Part shown: positions 1 through 11,311 of the stretch, in pieces | How the letters are laid out: every line of letters begins with the position of its first letter | How positions within the stretch are numbered: position 1 is the stretch's first letter | Assembly: GCA_033085395.1 (NCBI GenBank) | Contig: JANQBS010000221.1 | Span: forward strand, 1-64,000 | DNA length: 64,000 bases | Direction of reading: 5' to 3' | From: Xanthoparmelia taractica | Lineage: Eukaryota > Ascomycota > Lecanoromycetes > Lecanorales > Parmeliaceae | Notes under the pieces: generated by a model | Seen by the model: the letters and a program-made list of their open reading frames with translations, nothing else | Database searches by the model: none | What the model was told of the DNA's origin: nothing | Position numbers and translations under genes: made by a program

Positions 1-1096
1 TCGATTTGAGTGGCAAAAACACAAAATTCTCAAAAAACTGTGCCAAGGATTCTCAAGCTTCCTGCACACGCTAATACCCCGCAGGTGGCAAATTGGGGTA
101 TAAGTAGCACTCTCTTAGCTACTTAATCAATCAATCAATCAATCAATCATTATATTTCGACACATCACATCCTCTTGACGGCGGCAGCAGTCATCAATAA
201 ATGATGCTCTGGGCCTCACTTTGAAGGCCACGCGTAATCCTAGGATTCCTCACAACGTCGTAACATGGGAGAACAGTACTTGAGGATAGCGGCTGGACAT
301 CATCAGTATATAGAAGGCTTAGAACCTCCCGCAGATGGCAATGCTGCAGCTTTTTGGGGCTGAAGAAGCTGGCTGTGTACTTGCATAAGGCAGATTTATC
401 CTCTTAGCCTGAAAGACTAGCGTATGGTACCTTATGTTGTACCTTATTTGAACTCTCACCAACCGCTGAAGGTATCGCCACAGAAGCTTCATCACGAACC
501 ATTTCTCTTGCCTCTACAGCATATTCTACTGTCATGCAAGCCAAAATCACTTGTTGGAAGGCCGAAGAGGACAGTATCGCGCACACGTGCCGTACTACTA
601 CAACATGGAAATTGTCGAAACTCTCCCAGCCCTGTACTCCGAACCCGCGATTGGGAAGGTGCGATCGCTGTGGCATATGGTATTTTCCCCTCAGAACCTA
701 TTACGGAAGCCTCAGTTAAGTGTCGAGCGGTATACTCAAATACGAGGTTGAACAGTAGAAATCGTTCAGCAGAATTAGGTCTGCGGATTTCTTCAGGCTG
801 TTTCTGCAATGATGCGGCGCACGGTAATGTGCATAGCCCCGCTGCCTCGTCTGAGTAAGCTCACGCATAACATAATAGACCTTTGATCCTTCGACGAAGT
901 TGTGATCCATTGAAACTTTTTGGAGCCGACTAATCTGTCAAACTTTGGCCTTTCATCTGACCCTTCATAATTGTTTGTAGGCATTACAGGGTCATCTACC
1001 CGTTCGGTGCGCGTACTTACAACCCTCCGCCCTCGTAGTGCCGGAATTCCTCACTTTTCTGTCTTTCTCCCGCGTGTCCTTCGAGTCCCCTGAATT
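1..1096. other. Intergenic, no convincing gene
   Basis: Several overlapping ORFs of 60-144 codons lie on both strands between 404 and 984. None has a recognisable domain, and they overlap each other in all frames, so I do not call a gene. A short AATC microsatellite lies at about 124-149. The last 100 bases are pyrimidine-rich, which fits a promoter or 5' leader for the ankyrin gene that starts at 1097. Confidence 0.6.
124..149. repeat. (AATC)n microsatellite
   Basis: About six uninterrupted AATC units are visible directly in the sequence. It lies in intergenic DNA with no associated gene. Confidence 0.9.
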
Positions 1097-3393
1097 ATGG
1101 ATCCAATATCAATAGCGGGAATAGTTGAGAGTTCCCTCAGTCTAGGATTGCAACTTGGCAACGCAGCAAAGAGTATTGGTGATATTGCAGGGAAATATAA
1201 AAATGCGCAGCTCACCCTCAAATCATTGGCCCAGAATCTCGAACTCCTTCAGCTTACATGGACTCAGATTGGTCAGTGGTTTGAAGCATGCGCTGAAGAG
1301 GGAAACTTCTACGACAATAACCTGATTGAGCGAGTGACAGGCTTCCTGGAAACTGGCACCGTGGTCATGGACGCTCTCGAGAAAGATCTGCTGGCATATG
1401 ATATCGAAAACATCAACTTCGCACAGCGGTCAAAATTGATTTGGAATGAGAACACTATGCAAGGTCATCAGGTCCGCATACGAGATCAGACCTTCTCTAT
1501 GAGTCTGTTCTTGCAGGTAGTAAAACTGTAAGCTTTTTACACTTCCGTTGGACGTTGAACTCAATTCTTCTACCTTACGGTATCTGTGATGGGCAGACTA
1601 TATGACGTCTAACGCATCGTATGCTGATAAATTGAAGTCCTACACCAAAGGCCCGAGCGAAGTTACTTCGCAATTCAGAAGACCAATTCCGCAAATCGGA
1701 TGAAAGTGCGTACTCAATAGATTCATTCATCCCATCTCACCTGTCACAATCTACCAGTCCGAGACGTAGTTTAGCAGAATCCAGTCAAGAAAGCATGGAG
1801 TATCGCCCGTTGAGCTTCGAGAACAAACTGTTCATGAGTAAGGTATATATGCGAAACTCTAAGAACATGATGATGAAGAAGGTTTTTAGAATGAGAACGC
1901 AGTCGAAAGGGACAGTAAGAGGGACGACCCAGTCGACGCCAAATTGGGAAGCTATCCGCAATGAACTTGATGCAGACAGCCTGCTCCCTCCGAGTCGAGA
2001 GCTGTTTGTCGAAGACGACGAAACCATCAGGCCGTACGATGACCACGAAAGCAGAGTTCACGGTCGTCAACAGTTCGATAATTCCAATAAATCAGCACAG
2101 AGAACTACTGCATTGCTTATTGAGGCCTGTGAGCAAGGCAACAACGTCCTGTTGAAGGAGCTGCTAGTTGGCGGCGTCGACGTCAACGCTCCATTTTTGG
2201 GAATCATGTATTCCGGATACACGGCCATTCATGTTGCGGCTCTATATGGCCACACCGATGTGTTGCAGACACTTTTAGATCATTCAGCTAATATCAACGA
2301 GGAAGATGCCAAGGGAAAGCGACGGCCCCTCCACTTTGCAGCAGGAAGCCGACAGAGATCTATGGTAGGGTTCCTGATTAAGAGGGGCGCTCAAGTCAAT
2401 GCAAAAGACCGCAATGCTGTCCAACCGATCCACGAAGCCACGTGGTCCGGATCAATAGATGTCCTTGATCTCCTGATCGAAGCAGGCGCCGCGGTTGATT
2501 GTTTAGATAGGCTTGGATACCAGCCCTTGCATTGGACTACATTTACACCAAATCAGCCTGACGTCATCAAGTATCTGTTATACAAAAAGGCTGACATAGA
2601 CGCTAAGACTTCTGACGGCTTGAGAGCGGTACATCTGACCTGCAGAACAGACCCTACGAATCTGGGGACGCTTCTTACTCTTGGCGCCAAAACGGACTAC
2701 GACGACGGGACGGAGCCCGCCCTCATCACGGCAGTCAATGCCCAAAGTAAGGTAGCCGTCGAAATGTTGCTCAAACACGGTGTGGATCCTGACCGCCGAG
2801 CTCGCGACGGTAGCACGGCTTTGCATACCTTGGCCAGACTCCGTTCTAAAAGTCCTAGCGAGTCTTCAAATGACAAAGAGATCTGTCAATTGTTGCTAGA
2901 TTATGGCGCCAACGTCAACCTCAAAGACGGAAATGAGCACCATGTACTGCACTGTCTAGCAAGTTACAAATTTACTTCGATGGCAGACTTTGTCGCGATA
3001 GAGGAGCTAGCCAAGTTAGTGCTGGATCGAGGTGCAGGTTTGAATACCACAACAAGTCAAGGACACACGCCACTGTATCTGGCTATCTGTAGCGGAGACC
3101 GTCTCTTCAGCAGGCTGCTCATAAGATCAGGATCCAGGCTCTTGGTAAGAACAGATGTGCTCCTTGCGGAAATCGCGGAGATGGAGATCAACTGGCAGGC
3201 GCCAAAGTCGTGGTACACAGTCAACGTCTGGCGCTACAGCCTCGGCGTCGAACAGCAATGGGGAAAACTTCCGTACCTCGCTTTCAAGCTTTCAATAGAT
3301 GACGATGGCTTCATCACCCAATCTGCGATGGAGGAGACCTTTGAAACGGTCGAACTGTTGATTAGTGGGTCTCATGATTCATCATCCTTCTGA
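1097..3393 (+). CDS. Ankyrin-repeat protein with a fungal STAND-type N-terminal domain
   Basis: Two exons, 1097-1527 and 1638-3393, encode about 728 residues. The 110-nt intron starts GTAAGC, has a GCTGATA branch-like site and ends AAG; removing it joins the frames exactly. Residues 1-140 begin MDPISIAGIVESSLSLGLQ and are helical, resembling the N-terminal domain at the front of many fungal NLR proteins (PigL_N/STAND N type). A polar linker follows. From about residue 250 there are roughly ten ankyrin repeats with DG-TALH and A-xx-GH-xx-VVxxLL patterns. No NACHT or NB-ARC P-loop lies between the two parts, so this is a receptor-like architecture without the NTPase. The C-terminal 90 residues are not ankyrin-like and end in a serine-rich tail. 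It may act as a signalling or recognition protein in non-self responses, but that is inference. Confidence 0.85.
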
Positions 3394-5025
3394 CTGAAAG
3401 ACTTGCTCGGGAAATAGAGGGAAGGGAGAAAAAGAAAAAAGGCAGCTGTTTCAGATCAATGTCTATAGTAGGGAGACAGCGTGTGAATAGCAAGCACTAT
3501 ACACCTGGGATTTTCACCAGCAGATGGCTCTTCATTCGAATTCATCTATCGTTTATCCCGCCGTTCCACGCCTTAGTGTTCTCTTTCTAAACGCATATAT
3601 ATAGTTGCAGCCAGTAGGGGCAGGCCTAGCTAGATTATCAGTGGATCTAGATACACCTTGGGACGTGCCCCAGCGCTAGAAAGACTCCTTTACCCAAGCG
3701 GTATAGACCTGGGCTAAAAAGCTATATAGCTATGGTAGCTATATAGAGACATAGGTAGGCGGGCGGGCGGGATAAAAGAACGCCATGGGTTTAAAAAGGA
3801 CGATTCCGAATGAAGAACCCATCTGATGGTGTGAGGCCTCTATCTATGTATAGATATAGCCATCATGACACATCTTCCCCGCATAACGCACCCATCAGTG
3901 GAACAGCTACTAGATCATGATGCCACGCACTAATTCATAGTTCCACCATCTCCATCGTATCTAATATTGCTACTCTATATCTCTACTACTTAGACATAGG
4001 AGCTTTCCTAGCGCTAAAGCACGTCCCCGATTCATCTAAACCTACCAATAACTTAACTACAATAGACCCACGAGCTACTGTCCCTGTCCTGGCGTTGACC
4101 CCCCCCCCCCTTCAGATCCCAATAATCCACCCGCACATTTACATCTCCTCCATCCAGCTTCCATCCACGCCTTCATGCACGCGAACACCCACACCCACCC
4201 ACCCACTTAAAACGTAAGAAAATTCTCCCGCTCCCATAGCTCCGCCAGTGAAGGATGAAAGTGCAAGTCTGTACTCATACCTCTTAAGCAGTTACACGCG
4301 GCTAGATTACTCAGTATAAAGCGCCGCGGTCGCGAGATGGTAAGGAGAGACAGTAACGTGGTGAGAGAGGGGGGGAGAGAGAGAGAGGGAGAGAGGGAGA
4401 GAGAGGGAGAGAGAGGGAGAGAGAGAGCGCGTGGGAGGAATATTTCGATCGGAGGGTAGGGTTTGATGGCTAGTGAGTATACCGGGGAAGGGGAGGTATA
4501 TCGAAATTAGAGATATAAGTGATTGCAGAGGAGAGGGGTGGGGGGAAGAAGGGGGTGGCTCTTTGGTGGATCAGTAGTGTTGGAGCTGAAGCGAGTTGTC
4601 GAAGCTACTGGCTAGCCTATTATAAATATAGGGTTGGGGGAGGGGAGAGGGGAGGAGCTAGAGATTGATAGGAGGATTTGGCGGTAGGTGCCCCGCGCGC
4701 GTGAGAGAGAGGAGGGGTGGAGGGGTAGATGGTGGGTGATAGGTTACGGCTGGGCACTGAAGGGTTAGAGGATCTGGAAGAGACGTGGGGGAAATGCAAC
4801 ACTGGCAAAGTAATTACAGGGGAAACGTAACATAATGTACTGGCCGAGAAAGTAACTTTAGTCAGCAGTTTAGACGCTAAGTCCATGATTCCCACCCTAG
4901 TCGTAGTTGTCATACTAGCCTTTAGCTGGATACAAAGGTGAAGAGATTGTAGCAGCGCACACGTCGTTGATTTTGCGCTAGTGTTGTCATTGATATTCGA
5001 ACTTATCTATGAATAGAATTGAAGA
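3394..5025. other. Intergenic with low-complexity tracts
   Basis: No convincing coding sequence is seen. The stretch holds a GGCG run near 3757-3770, a C run near 4100-4110 and a purine-rich GA tract at about 4360-4430. It separates the convergent 3' ends of the ankyrin gene and the NLR gene. Confidence 0.7.
4360..4430. repeat. GA-rich microsatellite (GAGAGGGA type)
   Basis: A 70-bp purine tract of imperfect GAGAGAGGGA units is plainly visible. No protein is read through it. Confidence 0.9.
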
Positions 5026-8000
5026 TCAGACTTTGGAGCTAGGGCGTTGGACGTCGCTGTCTTGGCTCTCCATTTCACGAATAATTGACGAATAAGCTTG
5101 GGAGCAGACCAGTGATATAGGATTATCCGGGTACAATGTCTTCGAAAGCCCTTCTGAAGCTTCGAGATAGAGAACAGACGCTTCATCATACTTCCCCTGA
5201 TGCTGAAGTACCCTTGCTAGAGCTCTGACGCTGTAAAAGGTCAGGGGATTGTCCCTTCCCGACACCTTCTCCCTTACTTCTAGTACTCGTCGGTATAAAC
5301 CCTCTGCATTGCTCATTTCGTCCATGCTCGTGAACCGTATTGCCGCTTGTTCCAAAACTGATGGAAGAAGATATTCTGGGTGGACATAGTTTTCCAAGTT
5401 TTTGACCATTCTTTTCAACTCATTAGAATCCCAAATGTTGCGAAAAGGGCGCGTAGGCGGGTTGGGATCTGCGCCAGCCTCAAAAAGCACTTTCGCAGTG
5501 CTGTAATGTCCCATGCAACAAGCCGAAAAGTAAGGCGTGAGAAGATAGCCACATTCGGAGTTAGGGTCAGCACCGCTGGCCAAGAGGGTATTCACGATGC
5601 TTTTGCGACCAGAGTAAGCGGCAGCTTGAAGCGCAGTACCTAGATTTTGTTACCATCGACGGCAAATGAAGGAACAGTAGCCATCTTGATAGCTTACCGA
5701 AATGGCCGCCATGGAAATTGACGCTTGCTTCGCCTTCGATGAGTACATCTACGACGTCCTCATGACCGCGATTTGAGGCAATTTGCAGGGCAGAATGATT
5801 CGTTGTCTCTTCCACTGCATCAAGCGTCGTTTGGAGTTCAATGAGAGATTTTACTGCGGTTGCAAGTCCTTGATCTGCAGCAGCAACAAGACTGCTTACC
5901 CGGAAATGAGCTGCTTCATCTGCGTCTAAGGTCATCTTACTAGGAGGTGAGTGGAACGAAGCCTGAAGCCAACTGCTTAGAAAGAATAACTCATGATCTG
6001 AGTCACAGTCGTTGAAGCACTCAAGGCAGCTGATCTTCGCTTGTTCTCGATCTGCCAAGTAGCTCATATGGCTGGGGAAAAACTTCAAAGCATACGGTAA
6101 CAAAGGTCGCTCTGAAAGTTGTCGAGCGAACATGCGATGTGTTTCGTACTTCCACGGGCTCGGATTGTTTGTGGGGCTTGAGCTGCGTGACTCCTCATCG
6201 TAGCGCGGATCTAGTATTAGAGCCATCCGTATATATCGCGCACAAACAATGGCGATTTCCGAATGACCTAGTATTTCTTCCATGTCAAATGGCGCTGCGG
6301 ATTTGGTGGGGTCTTTGAGAAACTCTCGCACTGTTTCATGAAACAGCTGGACCACATCTCCGGGGTCTAAATTTGGGGGCTCTACCGCACGCTCAATTGG
6401 ATGTTTGACTTCCACAAGTTCCCCGCAATTCCTCATCAGTCTTTTAGAGACGTGCTCAAGTCGTTCAAGCCGATGATCGTACAGACTCGAAGGAGACATC
6501 TCGAAAGGTTTCAATGTATTCAAGTGGCTAGTGGCAACGGCATCTCTGAATTCATCAATGGTGAGGGGCCTCTCCGAATGAACAACCCAGCGTAACATCC
6601 TTATGCCTTCAGCCACTCTGGAAGGTTCCTGACGCGCCAAATTTGAGGTAATGCGTTTGTAGTAGGGTACAAGCGAGACTGGCAGTGCCTCGACTTTCGC
6701 TTTGAGCTCTGCTTTACTCCACCCATCATCCAGCGCCAGCCGCTTGATGTCACTGACTATCAAGGAGACCCAGAGGAAGACCCCACAAGCTCGAGATAGA
6801 ATATAGTTGGAGATCCATTCGAATGTGGTCTTATCCGAGTCTTGTAGAAATCCTATATTGGATGTGATCATCTGTTCGATGTCTTTCTTGTTCTTGTCTT
6901 GTAGAATGAGGTAATATGCTGACCCAGCAAGCCTGCTGCTGATGATCGTACCCGGACGACTAGCCACCAGTACTTTAAGCTTCGCTTCCGAAGTAGTGAC
7001 TTCCTTGAGTAGGGAGATGACCTCCGGAATTCCGTCCTTATCCGACTCGTCTAGAGCATCCAGTAGAAGATAGAACCTGAGCGACTCTGGATTAGACTTG
7101 GAGAGCGAGATAAAGATATCTCGCATCTCCTGAAATCACCATGGTCGCATTTCTTCTCGCTTGGCTCGAAATACTGATCTAAAGAAGGGATATGTCATTG
7201 TGGTCTCTTGAAGCAAGATCTGATACAAGAGAGCTTGGAGCATGTGTGTGTGGCTCATCTCGGTTTCTCCCTCTCTTGCGCTGTAGTAGAAAGAGGCAAC
7301 CACTGCCTTTGAGAGGTCATTCTCATTACTCAATCGAGTCTGTATTTGTTTCATCAGCGTAGATTTACCGGTGCCAGGATTCCCCTGAAGCCACAACAGA
7401 GCAGAACCAGGCTTATCTATCCACCTCAGATATTGTGAGTCTGAGAGCACCCATTCACCAGTGTTCTTCTCGCCGTCTCTAATGAGTGCCATCCTAGCAT
7501 TTTCTGCGCCAAGTCGCAAAGAATTGATGCAATCTGGTTTCGTAGGTCAGATGACGACCCCGTGGAAGATTGGAATTGCATATGCATGGAATACCGAGTG
7601 CTTACCTTGCTATTCTTTCTCGTTGTCCAAATATGGGAGGCCGTTAAGAACTTCTCTCGCCTTCGGATAATCACGGCTTGCAATCAAGATTTTTACACAA
7701 CCTCTTTTCATGCTCTCGCTGCGCTCCCAAAGTCTCCGTACGTTTCGTAGAAAACGAAATCTGTCTTCTGGTAGAGCGTTATTATCCCCATCAAAAATGA
7801 GGTAGATTCGAGACATCGTCTCAAGGCCCCGATCGATAATATGGCAAAGGCAGAACCATAAAGTGCTCTCCTGTATCGTCCGCAGGGCGGAGACAAGACC
7901 TGGCATCACTCGTGGTGATTCGGACTCACTGCAGGAATTATACGAGAAGATTTTTTGGGTCCCGAGAAGAGCCGCAGTCATGGTTCTCTGCTCATCTCCA

Positions 8001-9505
8001 CTCATGGCTAACAATAGGTTGGGGTTGTGTTCAAGCAGCTGGGCCGCAATGAACGATATGGCTACTGCAGGAATGTTTGCTGAATTTCGCTCCATAGTCC
8101 CGGCGACATCAAAATCGAAGAATGCAGCGGCCTCTGTAAAGGCTAGGTCTTCGAAGAGGCCCTTTAGCACTTGCGAAACCATTGTAGACTTTCCACAGCC
8201 TGGTTTCCCACGATACCAGAGAATCTCTCTTGTATCTCCAGAAGCCCATTTCACATATTCAGGGCTCTCGAAAATGGGGATCGGTAGTGTTGTATTTATA
8301 GTGTTCAAGCACAAGATGGATTTTGCCTTCAAGAGATCGACCAGACTCCTGCTAATTGTCATTGCTACAAAATGACATATTAGCTCCAATCATTAATTCA
8401 GTCACGTTCCTGAACAGCTGCCACAGCATTCACTAAACATAAATGACGTATAAAAGGAATCCCATGGTCAGAGAACTACATACCATCATTCTCTATGGGT
8501 AGGGTTCCCTCGATATTCGCTTTGATCAACTTTGCGATCCACACTCCCACGACTTTATATACTCTGTCTTCGCGTGAAGACATTTTGCAGATTGTCCTAT
8601 GATCTGCATGGACCGGGAATACTTTTTCATTCGGTAGATTGAGTTGTGCTGATTGCTCATCAACAACCTGATGGATGGTCTCAATTACAATTATCTTTGT
8701 TGATATCGAAGTGAGTACGAACCAAGACACCCTTAAACCTCAGCCTTTCGTAGAATGTGTATATGCTCAAGTCTCGACCTCTGTCAATGAATTGTTTCGA
8801 AATGGTCGACAGAGCGCTTGAGTCTTTTCTTAGATCCGCTACGAGAGCGTTATGGGTAGTAAGGCCGATACTGGCACCTTTCAGTGCGTTCGCAGCAAAG
8901 TTGGCCCACCAGGCGCTGTCAGAGCCTTTATGCGGTACACCGAGGAAAGCTATTGCCTTAGTGTTTATGAGGATGTCCTTGAATACCGGATCCGAAGAAC
9001 GCTCGTGTGCAAGGATTAGAGCCTTTTTGACCACAATCCCTCCCAAGCTATGGCCTATGAAAACCACCGGGCGTCTATCTGTGTCCTTACCTCGCTGCGC
9101 ACCGAGGTTGTTGAGGAGATCAAGTGCTTTGTCCTCAATGCGTGCCACAGAATTGCTGAATGCAACAGTCGAATCGTAGCCAAATGTCATGATCCTTGCG
9201 CTTGGTATCTCTTCAGGTAGAAGATCTCGGAGCCATAAAGTGCCATTCTCGTATTCCCAGGTTTTGTAAGCATCGCCCTGCAAACCGTGCACAGCCACGA
9301 CATCGACTGTCTTGGGCGCCCCAACTTTTGAGAGCTCAAATAGCCCTATCTTCTTCTCAGAAGAGATGGTTTCAGCCTGCGCCGATTGATCGCCTGTACT
9401 GCCCACGGCCGTCGCGGATGAAGTATCAGCAGTTGCTTGCCCATCGCCGCGCCCTTTTCCCTTGCCGCCTTTTGATGAATGGAAGAGTTTGGGTAGGCGT
9501 GGCAT
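5026..9505 (-). pseudogene. Lipase-NACHT-NACHT-ankyrin NLR with two in-frame stops
   Basis: Exons on the minus strand: 9505-8723, 8667-8484, 8364-7606, 7533-5698 and 5639-5026. Introns are 55, 119, 72 and 58 nt with GT-AG ends. All phases agree, giving 1391 codons, but codon 574 is TAG (7610-7612) and codon 708 is TGA (7136-7138). Residues 65-290 form an alpha/beta-hydrolase (DUF676-like) domain with GHSLGG at 151-156. A first P-loop (GKPGCGKST, about 375-383) is followed by a degenerate Walker B, IYLIFDGD. The familiar CINSLR linker at about 577 leads to a second P-loop (GNPGTGKST) and Walker B LLLDALDESD. Ankyrin-like and TPR-like repeats fill the C-terminus. The first stop lies four bases before an intron. 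It could be two genes, a nonsense-mutated allele, or a transcript relying on readthrough. A 45-nt intron starting GTATTT would remove the TGA but also conserved-looking residues. Confidence 0.75.
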
Positions 9506-9860
9506 TTACTTTTATGGCATATAATACACAAAATGATAATATAATTATATATCGCTGGGGTGTAATAGCTTTCGTTCCACCTAGTCGAGTTGATTGGCAT
9601 CCCCCCACCCACCCCCCTTTAACCCGCTGGGCTCACTGCAAATTGGTCCAATCAGCGCGTTGCGACGTTGAACTTCAGTTGCAGCTTCAGGCAGCGCTCA
9701 CCACTCAGATCGCGCGACGTTAAGGCGGCGACGGCGCTCATCTCAATCGAGAGTGAGGTTAGGGTTAGGTCTTCTTGTTGGCACTCGGCACTAGTGTATA
9801 CCCTCCCTAAGGTAGGTTCTCTACTTAATACCACCAATTGCTCCCCAACCCTAACCAACC
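9506..9860. promoter_or_regulatory. Shared divergent promoter region
   Basis: The NLR (minus) and the twin CX9C gene (plus) start 355 bp apart and point away from each other, so this interval must hold both promoters. It contains TA-rich sequence near 9535-9555 and GGTTAGGGTTAGG at about 9758. The latter resembles a telomere-like or Rap1/Tbf1-type motif, but only two units are present. No start site can be assigned. Confidence 0.45.
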
Positions 9861-11054
9861 ATGGGCTGGCTCTGGGGCACCAAACGATCCTCAGACAGCG
9901 ATCCCCTCCGCGATCTCGACCCCAGCCTCCGGGACTTCCTCTCCAAAGAATCCCCCGTAAAATACACGCCCGCCCCTCCTCCCCCAGCTCCACCCCAAGA
10001 ACCCACCACCACCCCCCAACCCACCGAAACCCCAACAACCGACCCCGCAGAACCCGTCGTTCCCCCCGAATCTCTCTACCCCGACGGCCGCTACGCCCAC
10101 CTCTGGTCCACCTACCGACCCCTCTCCGCCATCGAAGCCGAAACCAAATCCGACCAAGAGAAACTCCAAGATATATTCGAAGGCTACAAGGACCGGAAAG
10201 CGGCCATTGGGCGCGCGGCGGTCGAGAACTGCGTCGGGGAGCAGATTACGCTGCATGATTGCTACGACTCGGGGCAGTGGCGGGACCGCATGACGATGTG
10301 TAGGACGCAGAATCGGGCGTTTAATAGGTGCTACACTATGCAATCGGTAGGCTCTCTCTATCTATCTATCTATCTATCTACACTCTCCCTTCTCCGTATT
10401 TTTTTTCTTCTTCTTCCCTTAAAGCCGGCCAAGGTGCGCCCCCCCCCTGCGATGTGATCTCAATAGCTAAACTACGCATGTTTGGGGCTGGCGAATCAGA
10501 GATTCCTAAAAGCCCTCGGCTACCTATCCGCCTACTCGCGGCCCGAATCCGTCGACGAAGCCATCCAAATGCACGCCGACACCCTCTACCACCGCATGCT
10601 AGCGCAAGAAGCCGCCATCGCCGAAGCCAAAGCCGCCGGCCTCCCCGAACCGCAATTCGCGCCTTTGCTACCTTCTCTGTCCAAATCCACAGCTTCGACG
10701 CCTGTACCGACGACGAACGACACTACTACTACTACCGCCACCGCCGTGGGCACGCCACCGCTACCAACAACAGCGTCAGCGTCAGCGTCAGCATCATCGA
10801 AAGATGATTTGCCGCCTCTGATGCCCGAAACGCAAAAGCTGCTGAAGCCGGCTGCGCAGGCTGCGCTGAGGGAGCGCTTGAAGGGTATGACGCCGGCGGA
10901 GAGGGAGCTGGAGGAGAAGGGCATGATTATGAACGCGCAGGCGGCGAGCGAGACGGGGAAGCTGGTGACGGATATTATTGGGCAGAGGCAGAAGAGGAGG
11001 GAGGAGGGGAAGGCGACGGTGGGTGATACGGTTAGTGGGTGGTTTGGGTGGTAA
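9861..11054 (+). CDS. Twin CX9C (CHCH-type) protein
   Basis: Two exons, 9861-10346 and 10500-11054, encode 346 residues. The 153-nt intron starts GTAGGC, carries a TATC microsatellite and a C run, and ends ATCAG; the join restores the frame. The N-terminus MGWLWGTK is followed by a proline-rich stretch (about 35-70). Two CX9C motifs, CVGEQITLHDC and CRTQNRAFNRC, sit at about 130-160. This is the arrangement of small proteins imported into the mitochondrial intermembrane space through the Mia40 disulfide relay. The rest is helical, with an alanine/serine/threonine-rich spacer at about 235-265. It is longer than typical Cox17/Cmc-type proteins and I do not recognise a named family. Mitochondrial localisation is inference from the cysteine pattern. 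Confidence 0.85.
10353..10381. repeat. (TATC)n microsatellite in an intron
   Basis: About seven TATC units lie inside the single intron of the twin CX9C gene. A C run follows at about 10440-10448. Confidence 0.9.
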
Positions 11055-11311
11055 GGATTATTCTGGAAATCTAGGGCCAATGCATCAAGAGCATGTTCGG
11101 TGGGCATGCTCGGGGCTGTTTTTACTGAAGGGAAAAACGGACGCTCCATATGTGGGGATTATGTATGCCATTACTGGGCATTTCATACATGTGTACTTTC
11201 TGAGCGGCTCATTGACCAGCTCGCATATCATTACATGGGTGTCCACAACGTGGTTACCCTCGGGCTGAAATTGCTCGCTCAATGTACAAATCACAATGCT
11301 GAAGCGAACCA

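Noticed and set aside
124..149. Short regular repeats as a CRISPR array
   Set aside because: Simple microsatellite without spacers; no cas-like genes, and the genome is fungal.
404..984. Cluster of overlapping 60-144-codon ORFs on both strands
   Set aside because: They overlap in all frames, lack domains and splice continuity, and none is favoured over the others.
9758..9770. TTAGGG-like sequence as a telomere end
   Set aside because: Only about two units, internal, between divergent genes.
9668..10258. Arginine/proline-rich 196-codon ORF
   Set aside because: Another frame of the GC-rich twin CX9C exon; low-complexity composition only.
10586..11149. 187-codon minus-strand ORF
   Set aside because: Antisense to the second exon of the twin CX9C gene.
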